From Physcomitrium patens (lineage: Eukaryota; Streptophyta; Bryopsida; Funariales; Funariaceae): DNA of 64,000 bases. A model generated the notes under the pieces. That model saw only the letters and a list, made by a program, of their open reading frames with translations, made no database searches and had not been told where the DNA came from. The stretch spans positions 7,551,881-7,615,880 of the forward strand of contig NC_037263.1 of the NCBI RefSeq assembly GCF_000002425.4. Direction: 5' to 3'. Each line of letters starts with the position of its first letter. The first letter of the stretch is position 1. Positions 8,431 through 20,745 of the stretch are shown here, in pieces. Both the position numbers and the translations under genes were made by a program.

Positions 8431-10993
8431 TACCAATAATCTTGATATTGCAATAAAGTAACCATATCTTATCACTTATGTTGAATTGTAGTTGTTCCTT
8501 GAAATAGGCATTTGTATTAATTTTTAATCGTTCTTGAGCTTGTATTAATTGTGCCTTCATTTTTGTATGTAACTTTGACAAACAATTTACCAAATCTTTT
8601 GCTGCAGGATTATTAACTTTTAAAAATTTAAAAGTATCAAGTCATGGATGATAACTATAATTGGTAAAAAAAGATATTTATTGAGTGGAAGAATGTACCA
8701 AATTATTGTATGCAAATTTTGTCATTGATAAAAGAGTTGTGCAATCATCTTAATGGTAATTGATGGTATACCTCAAGTATTGTTCCAAAACTTAATTTAC
8801 TCATTTTATTTATCTATCAATTTGAGGATAAAAAGTCAAAGATAAATTTATATCTATTTTTAAAATTTTGAAAAGAATTCTCCAAAATCTTGATATAAAT
8901 TGAGTCCCCCTATTTGATATAATATCTTTAGGTAATCTGTGATAGTGATAGATGTTTTTTAAAAAAAAACTTAGCCATTTCTTTATCTGTGATAGATTTT
9001 GTGTATAGTACAAAATGTATTATCTTAGTAAAATAATCTACTACTATAAATATAGAATCATACGAACTTGAGATTGGAAGATTCGTGATAAAATCCATAG
9101 AAATAGAAGACTATGGTTATTCTCAAATAGGTAATGGCTGAAGAAGTCCATAAGGTTGATAATAAGGAGTTTAAAATCTTGAACGAATATCACATGATTG
9201 TACAAAGTCTTTGACTGCCTTCAATATTTGAAGCTACTAGATATTTCTTCATGTAAGCTCCAAAGTCTTGTTATATCCAAAATGTCCGAATGTTAGAAAG
9301 TCATGACAAATTTAAAGAACATGTAATTGTGCTCCACCTTCTAGAATATATAATTATCCATTGAAATAGAATAGGTTGTTCTTGAACTTAAACTTGAAAG
9401 TATGATGAAACTTAAAAGAATTATTCTTGATATCATAGACAAGAGGATCAAAGGACATAATTGATTGAATTTGTTTGATAAAGGTTGAAACAATAGTCAA
9501 TGTTGATTTTTTTGCTCAAAGGTAAAAATATTCCAACTTCAAGAAAATCATTTATTGTTGATTAAAAGATACATCTTCTTCTTTTGATATAAGCTAAAAT
9601 GTCTAAAAAGGGCATCCAATAAACCTTATTGTATTTTGAGTTGATAAGTAATATTGAAATCAAATCTTGTTAAGAACATGCTCGAATAAGTTTAGCGACG
9701 ATTTAAAATACATGTCAATATAAAATACTTGAGGTTCTTATGATTTGTATATACAATGACAAGACTTGAGGTGCCTTCTAAATAATGACACCATTCTTGA
9801 AATAAATTCATGATTGCAAAGAATTCTTTATTGTGGATTTTATAATTAATCTTGATTGCTAAAAAATTTCTAGAATAAAAAGCTATTGGATGGAATTTGT
9901 CATCTGCTCCCATTTGTAATAATATTGCACCTAAGGCAAAATTTGATGCATTTGTTTCTATGAAAATACCTTGGAGAAGTCAACACTATATAAAATTGGT
10001 GTAAAAATAAACTCCTTTTTTAAAGCATCAAATGATGCTTTGGCTTCTTTATTCTAGTTTAGTTTATTTTTATAAATTAAACGTGTAAGTAGAATTGCAA
10101 CTTAAAAAAAAAATTGATGAAGATCCAATAATAATTTACAAAGCTCAAAAAATATTATATATTACTTATTTTTTTAGAATCTTCTAATCCATGATAGTCT
10201 AGACATTCTTTGAATCCATCATTAGCTCTTTATTGGAAAATATATATTTTAAGAAGTCAACTTCAATGCTATAGAATACACACTTTTTTAACTTGGCATA
10301 TAAACTTACATTTCTAAGTTTTTATAACACACGAAAAAATTGAAATTTATACTCATTTATATTCTTAGAATAGATTAAAATGTTGTCTAAATAATCGATG
10401 ACAAAATCATTAAGAAACTAACAAAAGATATTATTTATTAGATGTTGAAAAGCAGCTGGTACATTTGTGAGTCCAAAAGACATGACATTATATTCAAAAT
10501 GCCCATATCTCGTTTGAAACATAATTTTTCATTCGTCTCTTTTTTTAATGCATACTAGATTATATGCTCTTCATAAATCTATTTTTGTATAGATCTTTGC
10601 TTAATTCAATTGATCAAGAAGTCTTGAAATCAAAGATAGAAGATACTTATTCTTGATAGTGATCTTTTTGAATCTTTGATAGTCTACACACATCCATAGA
10701 AATCCTTCTTTTTTCTTCATAATTAAAATATGAGCCCTAATTGGAGATTTATAATATTGTATGAAATTCTCAGCTAAATTTTCATCAATACACTCCTTAA
10801 GTGCAACCACTTTATTTTGTGATAAGCTATATATTGGTCCAAATGGTAGTTGAGCTCCTTTATGAATATCAATTGAACAATCATAAGGATGATGCTCTAA
10901 AAGAATATATATATTTTTCTTTTCAAAAATATCCAAAAAATCTTGATATTAGCTAAAAATACTACTTGACATCTTTTCACCATAATAAACATA
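8431..10993 (-). mobile_element. Ty3/gypsy chromovirus D, 3' part (pol)
   Basis: Read on the minus strand this is pol of a copy related to B and C. From right to left there is reverse transcriptase (around 10936-10450, HHPYDCSIDIHKGAQLPFGP), RNase H (9913-9692), integrase (LPKDIISNRGTQFISRFW near 8900) and the segment before the GPY/F module (8593 to about 8430). Homology to B stops near 8431, so chromodomain, extra 3' frame and 3' LTR are gone. Stops and frameshifts are frequent, and base composition is much more AT-rich than in B. The left part is interrupted at 10993/10994 by element C and resumes at 16363. Confidence 0.85.
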
Positions 10994-11546
10994 TGTCTAT
11001 CAGAGACATATACATTTATCTCAATAATTACTTAAATGATTAGCTAGAAATAGATAAATATAGATTAATTTCATAAAGTCTTTTGGTGAAGTTTTTTAGA
11101 AGCTTTATGGACATGGTTTTGACTTTAGATGTGTTTGTAGGTTGAAAACTTCTCTAATAAGTTAATTAGGTGTTAGTAGCTTATGAAACAAGTTAACTTT
11201 GTATAGTAGCTTGTAGAATAAGTTAATCATATGACACATACATAGATAACTTGCCTTGCAAGTTAAGACATGTAGCTAGCAAAGTCAACATGTTTTAGAG
11301 GTCCTATAAGATATTTTCATATAACTTCTAATTAAGAATATATATATAGGTAAGAATGTAGCCTTCTTTACTCTTATCAATGTCGTTCTACTCCTTAGTC
11401 TTGTTTTAAGATTTTCTAGTTTTCTTGTTTTTGGCAATAGCCATTCTAAATAATATTACATTACCTTTGGAGTGACTTTCTAGTTCTTTTTAGTGACACA
11501 AGAGTGTATCGAGGATTTTCTTTCTTTGTAATTCATCTCTTTGATA
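10994..11546 (+). repeat. 5' LTR of element C
   Basis: It begins TGTCTATCAGAGACAT and ends CTCTTTGATA, matched against the 3' LTR. A TATA run lies near 11339-11348, and the putative transcript start ACTCTTATCAA is at 11370-11380. Confidence 0.85.
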
Positions 11547-11548
11547 AT

Positions 11549-11559
11549 TTTACAGGAGT
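11549..11559 (+). other. Putative self-priming site of element C (decayed)
   Basis: TTTACAGGAGT stands 2 nt after the LTR end, in the same position as the exact site in B; it differs from TTGACAAGAGT at two bases. Confidence 0.4.
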
Positions 11560-11585
11560 ACTAATATATTATTTCTATCTTGTTT

Positions 11586-11711
11586 TAGAAGTGAGTGGAT
11601 TATCTCACTTCTATTGTTGTATTTTAAAGATTACAGACTACCTATCTTTAAATAAAAATATCTTATTTTTTAATACTAATCTTTCTTTGAAGAAGATGGA
11701 TTACCCTTCTT
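11586..11711 (+). other. Leader stem-loop array of element C
   Basis: Three successive stem-loops are visible. The first is a perfect 10-bp stem (11586-11595 with 11604-11613) with loop TGGATTAT. The second is a 9-bp stem (TTTAAAGAT at 11623-11631 with ATCTTTAAA at 11644-11652) with GACTACC in the loop. The third is a 6-bp stem (11690-11695 with 11706-11711) with loop ATGGATTACC. A fourth, degenerate one follows near 11725-11755. Confidence 0.6.
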
Positions 11712-11784
11712 TGTGAAAATTTTTATTATAGTCTATAGATTACCATCCTTTAATTTATCTTTTTTGGATTTGTTTGAATTACTT

Positions 11785-12811
11785 ATGGAATGAAAGATTA
11801 TGGATGCTACTCCTAGTGGAAGTGAGAATAGATTTACAACTATTGTAGATCTTCATGAACTTATCAATACTCTTAGAATAGAAATCTCACGTATTTCTAA
11901 CGTGAATCATGGAGATATTATGCATATGCCTATAGAAGAAGTTCAGAGTCTATAGTAAGAAATTGTGCAATTGAAAGAAGTAAGTAGATTGATGTCACAA
12001 CCAAATCCAGGGAGTTTTGCCTCTACAAGTATGACAAGAGCAAGGACTAATATGCCTAAGAAGTTTGATGGAAAAAGATTAAAATTTTAAAGATTTTTGC
12101 AACAAGTCAAGTTCTATCTAAGGTTGCACCCTTTCTAATATCTTGATGGATTTACTCAAGTTAGATTTATAGGTGCACTCCTATCACAAAGTACTCTTTT
12201 TTGGTTTTCATCTTTAATGGAAAATGATTTGCGACTCTTTTATGATTTGAATTCATTCCTAAAAGTGTTTAAGGCTACATTCGGAGAAAGTGATTGAAAA
12301 CGAGTTATAGAAACCAAATTCTTATCTTTACGACAAGGATCATGATCAACCACTACATATATTGCTGAATTTTAAAATTTGGCTTGCAATGTGGACTGGA
12401 ATGCCAAAGCACTTATCAATCAATTTCAATATGGATTGAAGGACAGTGTCAAAGATTTGTTATTAATAATGTCAAAAGGTGAATCTTTGAAATAATTTAT
12501 TGCTCAAGCCATTGCATGCAATAATCGATTATTTGAAAGGCATCAAGAACAAAGATTTGGCTTGAGAGGAATATGTCAAGTAATGGCAGTAACTTCTAAG
12601 TTCTTTGAAACATATTCATGAATTCCAGAATCAATGCAAATTGATACAATATGTTTTAAACTTCTCACAGAGCAGAAAAAGACTTGACATTATTGAAAGG
12701 GTTTGTATTTATATTGTAGAGAAGCTAAGCACACTACTCAATATTATCCAAAGAAGCAACACAATTACAAAATAAGGAGCACAATTACCAAAGAAGATAA
12801 TGTGTTGGAAA
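11785..12811 (+). pseudogene. gag of element C (broken)
   Basis: An ATG at 11785 aligns with the gag start of copy D (MEEK...). The frame shares IVDLHELINTLRIEISRISN with fragments A and D, then the capsid region (VRFIGALLSQSTLFWFSS ... FKATFGESD) and a worn zinc knuckle (LYCREAKHTTQYYPKK near 12710-12755, with two ligand Cys replaced). Several in-frame stops are present. It ends at the deletion that removed protease. Confidence 0.75.
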
Positions 12812-15249
12812 ACATCATTATATCAAGAATTTCAAGAAATTTTTGAAAAGAAAAATGCAAATATTCTTCTAAAGCATCGGTCTCATGATTGTTTAATTGA
12901 TCTACAAAAAAGGGCTCAACCATCATTCGGACCAACCTATAGCTTATTGCAGAATGAGTTGACTATATTAAAAGAATACATTGATGAAAACTTGACAAAG
13001 AACTTCATACACCATTCTAAATCCCCGATTGGAGCTCCTATCTTATTTGTGAAGAAGAAAGACAAAACTCTACAGATGTGTATAGATTATTGAAGACTCA
13101 ATAAAATCACCATCAAGAATAGGTATCCTTTGCCTTTGATTTTAGGACTTCTTCACCAACTCAATCAAGCAAAGATCTATACCAAAATAGAACTATAAAG
13201 AATAGAGAACTTAGTTCATATCAAAAAAAAAGATGAATGGAAATTACTTTTTGAACTAGGTATGGATATTTTGAATATAATGTTATGCTTTTTGGACTCA
13301 TGAATACACCGGTCACTTTTCAACATCTTGTAAATGATATTTTTTGTGAATTTTTAGATGATTTTGTCATTTGCTATTTAGAAGATATTCTAATCTATTC
13401 TAAGAATACAAAAGAACATGAACTTTATATTTGTCAGGTGTTACAAAAACTTAAAGATGCAAGTTTATATATCAAGTTAGAAAAGTGTATATTCTATATT
13501 ATTCAAGTTGACTTTTTAGAGTACATCATTTCCAATGAAGGCCTTATGATAGATTCGAAGAAGGTCCAAACTATCATAGATTGGAAGATTTTAAGAATAA
13601 TATGAGATGTACAATACTTTTTAGGCCTTGTTAATTAATATCAAATCTTCATCAAGAATTTTTTTTCAAGTTGGAGTTCCACTTACATGTTTGACTTATA
13701 AAGACAAACTCGAGTGGAATAAAGAAGCAAAAGCATCATTTGATGCTTTAAAGAAAGATTTTACTTTTGCACCAATTTTATCTTCAAGCAATAAAATCAA
13801 CATTGATTATTGATTCAACTTTTATCAAGCAAATTCAATCAAGTATGTCCTCTGATCCTCTTGTTCATGATATCAAGAATACTTCTTCAAAGTTCTATGA
13901 TACTTCAAAGTTTGAATTCAAGAACAACCTACTATATTTCGAAGATCGCCTATGTATTTGAGAAAGCAAGGCACAATTATATGTCCTTCAAGTTCATCAT
14001 GATTTTTCAACAGCCGGATATTTTGGATACAATAAGACTTTAGAGTTAATATCAAAGAATTTCTGGTGGCCTAAAATGTAGGAGGTAGTCAAAGACTTTA
14101 TACAATCATGTGATACTTATTCAAGATCCAAAACTCCTCGCCATTGACCTTATAGACTGCTTCAATTGTAACCTATTTTAAAACAACCATGGTCTTATGT
14201 TTCTATGGATTTTATCATAGATCTTTCAGTCTTAAGTTCATATGATTTCATATTCATAATCATGCACTTCACCAAAATGGCATATTTTATACCATGTACA
14301 AAATCTATTTCACGTGAAGAAACAGCTAATCTTTTTATTGATAATATCTATCACTATCATGGATTGCCAAAGGATATTATATCAAATAGGAAGACTCAAT
14401 TTATATCAAGATTTTACAAAATCTTATTCAAGATTCTAAAGGTGGATATAAAACTTTCTTTGACTTTTCATCTTCAAACTATTGGGCAAATAGAACGGGT
14501 AAATCAAATTTTGAAAAAGTATTTGAGGTGTACCATCAACTATCATCAAGATGATTGGACAACTCTTTTGTCATTTATAGAGTTTACATACAATAATTCA
14601 ATACATTTTTATATTCAACAAACATCTTCTTTTACTAATTATGGTTATTATCTATAACTTAATACTTTTGACTTTTCAAAAATTGATAATCATACAGCAG
14701 AAGATTTAACAAATTATTTGTTAGAGCTATATGCAACAATGAAGATACAATTAAAAGAAGCTCAAGGATGGCAAAAGAGCAATGCAGATATCTATTGTAA
14801 GGAGCAACCATAATTCAACATAAGTGATAACATATGGTTATTTCATCGCAATATCAAGACCACTCGTCCTTATGATAAGTTAGACTATCGTAGATTAGGA
14901 CTTTTTTCTATTTGTAAAAAAATCAATCTTATTTCTTATCAATTATATTTACTGGAGTCTATGAAGATCCACCTTATATTTCACATGTCCCTTCTTGAGC
15001 CGTATGAGACAATGAATATTTTGGAAAGAAGACAAATGCCACCTCTTCCTATAAAAGTAGATAATAATTAAGAGTTTGAAGTGGAAGAAGTCTTAGACTT
15101 AAGGCGGTATTGAAATAGGTTGAAATACCTTGTTCATTAGCGCGGATATGATGTTAGTGAACACACATGGGAGCCATCAAAGAATCTTGCAAATACAACA
15201 AAGAAAGTTGAAGTTTTTTATCAATAAAATCCATCAAAACCAAGATGAA
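12812..15249 (+). pseudogene. pol of element C: RT-IN-chromodomain, lacking PR and RNase H
   Basis: Reverse transcriptase begins at once after gag (YQEFQEIFEKKNANILLKH) and continues to about 13760 with the box YLED. Integrase follows (14030-14660; LPKDIISNRKTQFISRF), then the GPY/F module and a chromodomain near 15070-15230. Compared with B, about 600 bp of protease sequence and about 480 bp of RNase H are missing. The second junction sits near 13775, where the RT end is fused directly to the linker before integrase. Frameshifts and stops are numerous, so it is inactive. Confidence 0.8.
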
Positions 15250-15351
15250 GAATAATAAATCTTTGCTATAAAAGAAACAAGATCAAAAGAAGATAACATT
15301 CTATTTTCTATCTTTCTTTATAGCTTATGTATATTTGTGATGCTAAAGAGA

Positions 15352-15775
15352 TGGAGAATCAACAACCAATACATTCAACTCAAGAGCTAACATTTGCAGA
15401 CTTATCAGATGAAACATTGTAATTGTTACAACCTTCAAGACAACAAAATTAAAATGAAGATCTTCAAGAATAACATGTCCTTCCTTGATTAGATGGTGAA
15501 ATATAACGTGTTTGGTATAATAATCTTAGAAGAGATTTCTGTCATTTGGTGATTTTATTAGAGGTAGGAACAACTCATGACAGTGTTTCAAATATTTTAT
15601 TTGAAGGAAGTTACGAATGCCCCAACAATGACTGAATAATAGGATGGTCTTTTTGCCTTAGTATGGGACACTATCAATGGTTGAGAGGGCCTATCAACCA
15701 TCTTCAAATTGAGCAAAGATCAGAGTTTGTGGCAAATATAATTCGCTGCATCTTAAACTTTTTCAATTTATGAAG
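15352..15775 (+). pseudogene. Extra 3' reading frame of element C (unknown, decayed)
   Basis: This is the counterpart of the frame at 6132-6554: same start (MENQQP), same position between chromodomain and LTR, same end. Conserved text includes LLEVGTT, NILFEGSYE, MGHYQWLRGPINHL and FVANII. About half a dozen stops interrupt it. Its presence in two copies separated by clear divergence shows that it belongs to the element. The function is unknown. Confidence 0.6.
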
Positions 15776-15814
15776 ATTGTTCCTCATGGAACTTGTTCCT
15801 AGAAGGTGAGATAA

Positions 15815-16362
15815 TGTCACAGACATATATATTTATCTCAATAATTACTTATATGATTAGGTAGAAGTAGGTAAATATAGATTAATTTTATAAAGTCTTT
15901 TAGTGAAGCTTCCTAAAAGCTTCATAGATACGGTTTTGACTTTAGATGTATTTCTAGATTGGAAACTTGGCCAATAAGTTAACCACGTGTTGGTAGCTTG
16001 TGGAATAAGTTAACTCCGTATAATAGCTTATGGAACAAACTAACTATGTGGCACATACATATATAACTTGCATTACAAGTTATGACATGTGACTAGTAAA
16101 GCAAACATGTTTTGGATGTCATATAGGTCATTGCCACGTAGTTCCTAGTTAAGTATATATATAAAGGCAAGAGTGAAGCCTTCTTCACTCTTATTAATGC
16201 CTTTTTAGTCTTTAGTCTTATTTCAAGACTTTCTAGTCTTTTATTTTTGGCAATATCCATTCTAATTAATATTACATTACCTTTTGAGTGACTTTTTAGT
16301 TCTCTTTAGTGATACAAGAGTGTATCAAGGATTCTCTTTTTTTGGAATTCATGTCTTTGATA
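15815..16362 (+). repeat. 3' LTR of element C
   Basis: It starts TGTCACAGACAT and ends GTCTTTGATA, about 548 bp, with many differences from the 5' LTR, so the insertion is old. A purine-rich stretch (AGAAGGTGAGATAA) just before it can serve as polypurine tract. A TATA run lies at about 16154 and ACTCTTATTAA at 16187-16197. Confidence 0.85.
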
Positions 16363-18201
16363 GTGGGGCATATAAAGCAAAAGATAACCCTTCTTTTGCG
16401 GTATGTATAAAAGCTCTCACATCTATTAGTAAGGATTTGGATGTACTAGACTTATGTATTTCTACTTCATTAAAAACAAATTGAGTTAAACTATCAATGA
16501 TATTAAGATACAAGAAATCCAATCTATTTAAGGATTATATTTTTTTAACCAGGATAATCCTAAAATAATCAAATTAGACAAAGAACTTATTACATTAAAT
16601 ATTATTATACTATTATGATCTTTAATTGTTATATCTAAAGGAACAATCTCATGCATATCTCTAAAAGATAGCAAACAACCATCCATGACTTCTACATATA
16701 CATATTTAGTTTTTTTATATTAATAATATCTCCTATTTTTTGATAAAATCTGCATCTATAAAACAAATTGAGTCTCTTGAATATAATAAAACTAAGACTT
16801 TTTAACTTTTTAGTTCTAAATAAACTTCTATTGTAAAACAAGGTGATGAATTTGAGGAGAGAATAGGACCTTTACTAGGAATTACACAAGATTTTAGTCG
16901 TATTGTCCTTATTATAACTAGAAAAATTCATTTCTAACACCTTGTATTTTTTGGCAACCATGCTTCTCATTTTGTAATTATATTTTTTCTTTAGACAATA
17001 TTAAGAAATATATTTAGCTTCTATAAAATAAAAGCATAAGCCCTCTTGATGTTGTCAACTCTTTTCTTGCTCTATGAAGGATTTAAAGCATAATGTATCA
17101 ATTTACATTGATTTTGGCTTCAATGAATAAGTTTTTGAAAACTTGAAAGCTACTGTTATTATTTTATTTGTTTTTTTTAGCCAAATCTTTATTTAAAACA
17201 TCTTTCAAATAATTGATTATTACATGCAATCACTTGAGTGATAAATTATTTCAAAGATTTTACCTTTGATATTATCAATAACAAATCTTTGACATTATCT
17301 TTCAATCCATATCAAAATTGATTGATAGGAGCTTTATCATTTCAATCAACATTACAAGCTAGATTTTGAAATTCAGTAGTATATATGGTAGTTGATCATA
17401 ATCATTGCTATAAAGATAAGAACTTGATCTCTGCTATTCTTTCTTGATCACTTTCTCCATATGTGGCTATAAACACTTCTAAGAATGAATTCAAATCATA
17501 AAGGAGTTGCAAATCCTTTTCTATTAAAGGTGAAAATAAAAAGAAAGTACTTCTTGATAGAAGTGTGTCTATGAATCCAACTCGGGTAAATCCATCAGGA
17601 TATTGAAAGGCATGCAACTTTAGATAGAGCTTAAGTTCTTGCAAAAATTCTCAAAATTTTGATCTTGTTCCATCAAACTTCTTAGGCATACTAATCCTTA
17701 TTCTTGTCATACTTATATAAACAAAATTTTCTAGATTTGGTTGCAAGGTTGATCTACTTGCTTCCTTCAACTACACAATTTCTTGTTGTACATTCTAAAC
17801 TTCTTCCATAGACATAGGCATAGTACTTCCATAATTCATGTTAGAAATACATGAGATTTCTATTCTTAGAATATTGACAAGCTCATGAAGATCTACAATA
17901 GTTACAAATCTATTCTCACTTCTACTAAGAGTAGCTTCTATAATCTTTTCTTCCATAGAAAATTCAAATAAATTCAAAAAATTGAATTAAAAGAGGATAA
18001 TCTGCAACCTCTAATACAAAATGAAAATTTCTACAATTGAAGTAATCCAATCTCTTTAAAAAAAAATATCAGTATTAGAAAGAAGAAAAAAATTATTTAA
18101 AGATGGGTAATCTGCAACCTTCAAAACACAACAATAGAAGTAAGATAATTCATTCATTTCTAAAACAAGATAAAAACAATAAGTTAGTACTCTTGTCAAA
18201 C
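16363..18201 (-). mobile_element. Ty3/gypsy chromovirus D, 5' part (leader, gag, protease)
   Basis: On the minus strand this carries the leader (18201-17978, with stem-loops at 18096-18125 and near 18150), gag and the protease linker. Gag includes IVDLHELVNILRIEISCISN near 17900 and the capsid region GFIDTLLSRSTFFLFSPLIE near 17570. The protease linker runs down to 16363, where element C interrupts. The zinc knuckle is nearly erased (around 16990-17040). The text matching the B segment just after protease (GLSWLEKYNPQIDW in B) is visible near 16510-16570. It is inactive. Confidence 0.8.
18189..18199 (-). other. Conserved self-priming site of element D
   Basis: On the minus strand this reads TTGACAAGAGT, identical to the site in B, and begins 2 nt after the LTR end. 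Confidence 0.55.
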
Positions 18202-18570
18202 TATCAAGGACAAGAATCTTTAAGAAAGAAATCCTTAATACACTCTTGTGTCATTGAAAAAAACTAAAAAGTCACTCAAAAACGTGTTGACTTTGCAAGA
18301 TACATATCTTAACTTGCAAAGCAAGTTTTTTATATTTGTGCTACATAGTTAGCTTGTTCCACAAGCTATCAATACGTGGTTAATTTGTTGATTAAGTCTT
18401 TAACCTATCAATCAACTACAAACAAATATAAAGTCAAAGTAGTATCTATAAAGCTTCTAAAAAGCTTTTCTAAAAGGTATTATGAAATTAACCTACTTTT
18501 AACTACTTTTATCTACTTGTACCTAATCATATAGGTATTTATTAATGTATCTATATATACTTGTGATACA
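18202..18570 (-). repeat. 5' LTR of element D with internal deletion
   Basis: On the minus strand it starts TGTATCACAAG (18570) and ends CCTTGATA (18202). It aligns with the B and C LTRs except for a missing segment of roughly 190 bp at about 18279, which removes the TATA box and the transcript start. This leaves 369 bp. Confidence 0.75.
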
Positions 18571-20702
18571 TCATTTGAATCAATGATTGCAAGTTGAATC
18601 CACTATTTATCTCTAATCTTTTCACCATTCTAAAATTATATTCACCTGAATATATTACAAATTAAAATTATGAGCTCTACATGTCTTTCATACTAGGATT
18701 ATTTCTAAAACTATTAGCAGTACACATGGTAGAACTACCCAAATCTTATAACAAAGGAAATTAATTGTGGACTCAAATCTATTTATATCTTGAAGTACAA
18801 AAAATATAAAGATTATTGCATGGAACTTTACAATCTTTTTTCAAGCAAGCTCGTTTGTGTAGATATATCATCAGATTTGCTAGTTGAATTGGATATCAAC
18901 TACTTGTAAACCAACATGGATTTTTTTAGAAACAAAGCTTCGATTATCTTTTTATATTGTTCATGGTTGTATGTGAGGTAGCTAGCCTTGATCAAGAACC
19001 TTAAAGTCTCTTATTGCTCCATGCAGGTTGATATGGATTCATGAATGTAAGCTACAAAGTAAATTGTGGATTGGAAACCTGATAGAAATGTGTTGAATGT
19101 ACATAAACCTGCAGCTTAGCTCAACTTCACTTTGTGTACATAATTGTGGTTATTTATTCATTAAATTTTTGAGATATAAGGACTATAATTGAGATTTAGG
19201 TTTATACAATGAATTGCTACTATGTGGATCTATAAAATAGTATTATATTTTATATTCATTGTACATTTAACCAAAATATTGTTAATCTCTCAAAAGCCAT
19301 TTTTATTTTTAGAATTTTTAATATTGAATCTTTATTTATAAATATTTTAGAAACATGCATGTTAATTTTTATTATTTTCTTTTATTTTTTTTCTTCTTAT
19401 GTTTTACTTTAGTGTTTTGGCATTATTTCAAATTAAAATTATAATAATGGTTTTAAACTTTTAACATATATATTGTATAAACATGTTTAGAAACCTGATA
19501 CAATTATGTCTTTTTAAATTTATTTGGTATTATATTTATTTATTAAACCATCATGCACAAATATATATATATTTATTTATTTATTTATTTATTTATTTTA
19601 ATAATTTATTTTCAAAATAAAATATTTGGTTTTTTAGGATATATCATAACTAAGAATTCTCTACATAGTTCAATTTGTCTTAAAAATATGATCTTTATTT
19701 TAAAAAATCAATACAAAATAAAGATGCATCAATTATCAAATCATTTTTTTTACAATTCACATTTTTTAATGTGTCTTATGATATAATAAGAAATGTTCTA
19801 ACAAACTATGTCTTATGATATAGTAAGAAATTTAATAGTTTATTTAATTTAATACTATTCTCTATAAAGTATTTAATTAAATAAACTATTAAAGATAATC
19901 TATTAATATTGATATTGTAAGAAATAAAAATGAAGTAGTTCTTTACAAGTCAATAAAATTAAAACATTGAATATTAATTTTTGTATAAAATAAGCACACA
20001 TGTAGATTTTTTTTTAAAAAAAAACTACAAATCATAGTTGAATATTATAGCAACAACTATAAAATATACTTAAAAAGATTATGATTTCTTAAGAACTTCA
20101 AAAAATAATAATTATAAAAAATACTTTATACAAAAAAATACATTAGTAAAACATAATATTTAAGCTTTTAAAAGTTCATGCCTAGTAATTATTTTTCTAA
20201 GGAATAATGACACATAAATTATAATTTTAATTCTTAAAATTCAATTTCTATAGTAATATAATATCTTTGAAATACAATAAAAAATTTCAATGATTCTATA
20301 TTCACTCTTTTCAGATATTATATTTTGTAATATATAAAAATATTTTTATAAAAAAATCAATAAAATACACTATATATTTTTTAAAAGAACATTTTAAATA
20401 AAAAAATAAATTAAAAAAATGGTCACTTAAGCATAAAAATTCTAATTTGTATCACAATATTAAATAATAATACATTAAATATTTTCTATTATAGACTTCA
20501 TATTCATATTTCTTTTAAAATTTTAATTTATTTTTTTATATTATTAAGCTTTATTTAAATATAATATTTTTTTACCATGATTATAAATCATACTTTTAAT
20601 ATTATTATATACTATTGTTACTAAAACTATTATTATAATCTTTCAAAAATGTAGAAAAATAAAACAGAATATAAATTTTATTATTTCTTTTATTTATTTC
20701 AA

Positions 20703-20745
<43 letters not shown>

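Larger units (their letters stand above)
10994..16362 (+). mobile_element. Ty3/gypsy chromovirus C, nested in D, with two LTRs
   Basis: This copy has a 5' LTR (10994-11546), structured leader, gag (from 11785), a shortened pol, the extra 3' frame (15352-15775) and a 3' LTR (15815-16362). It is inserted in the protease-RT linker of element D: minus-strand D homology runs up to 10993 and continues from 16363. Compared with B it lacks the whole protease region (junction near 12812) and most of RNase H (junction near 13775). It could not have moved alone after those deletions. A clear target-site duplication is not visible, probably through mutation. Confidence 0.9.
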
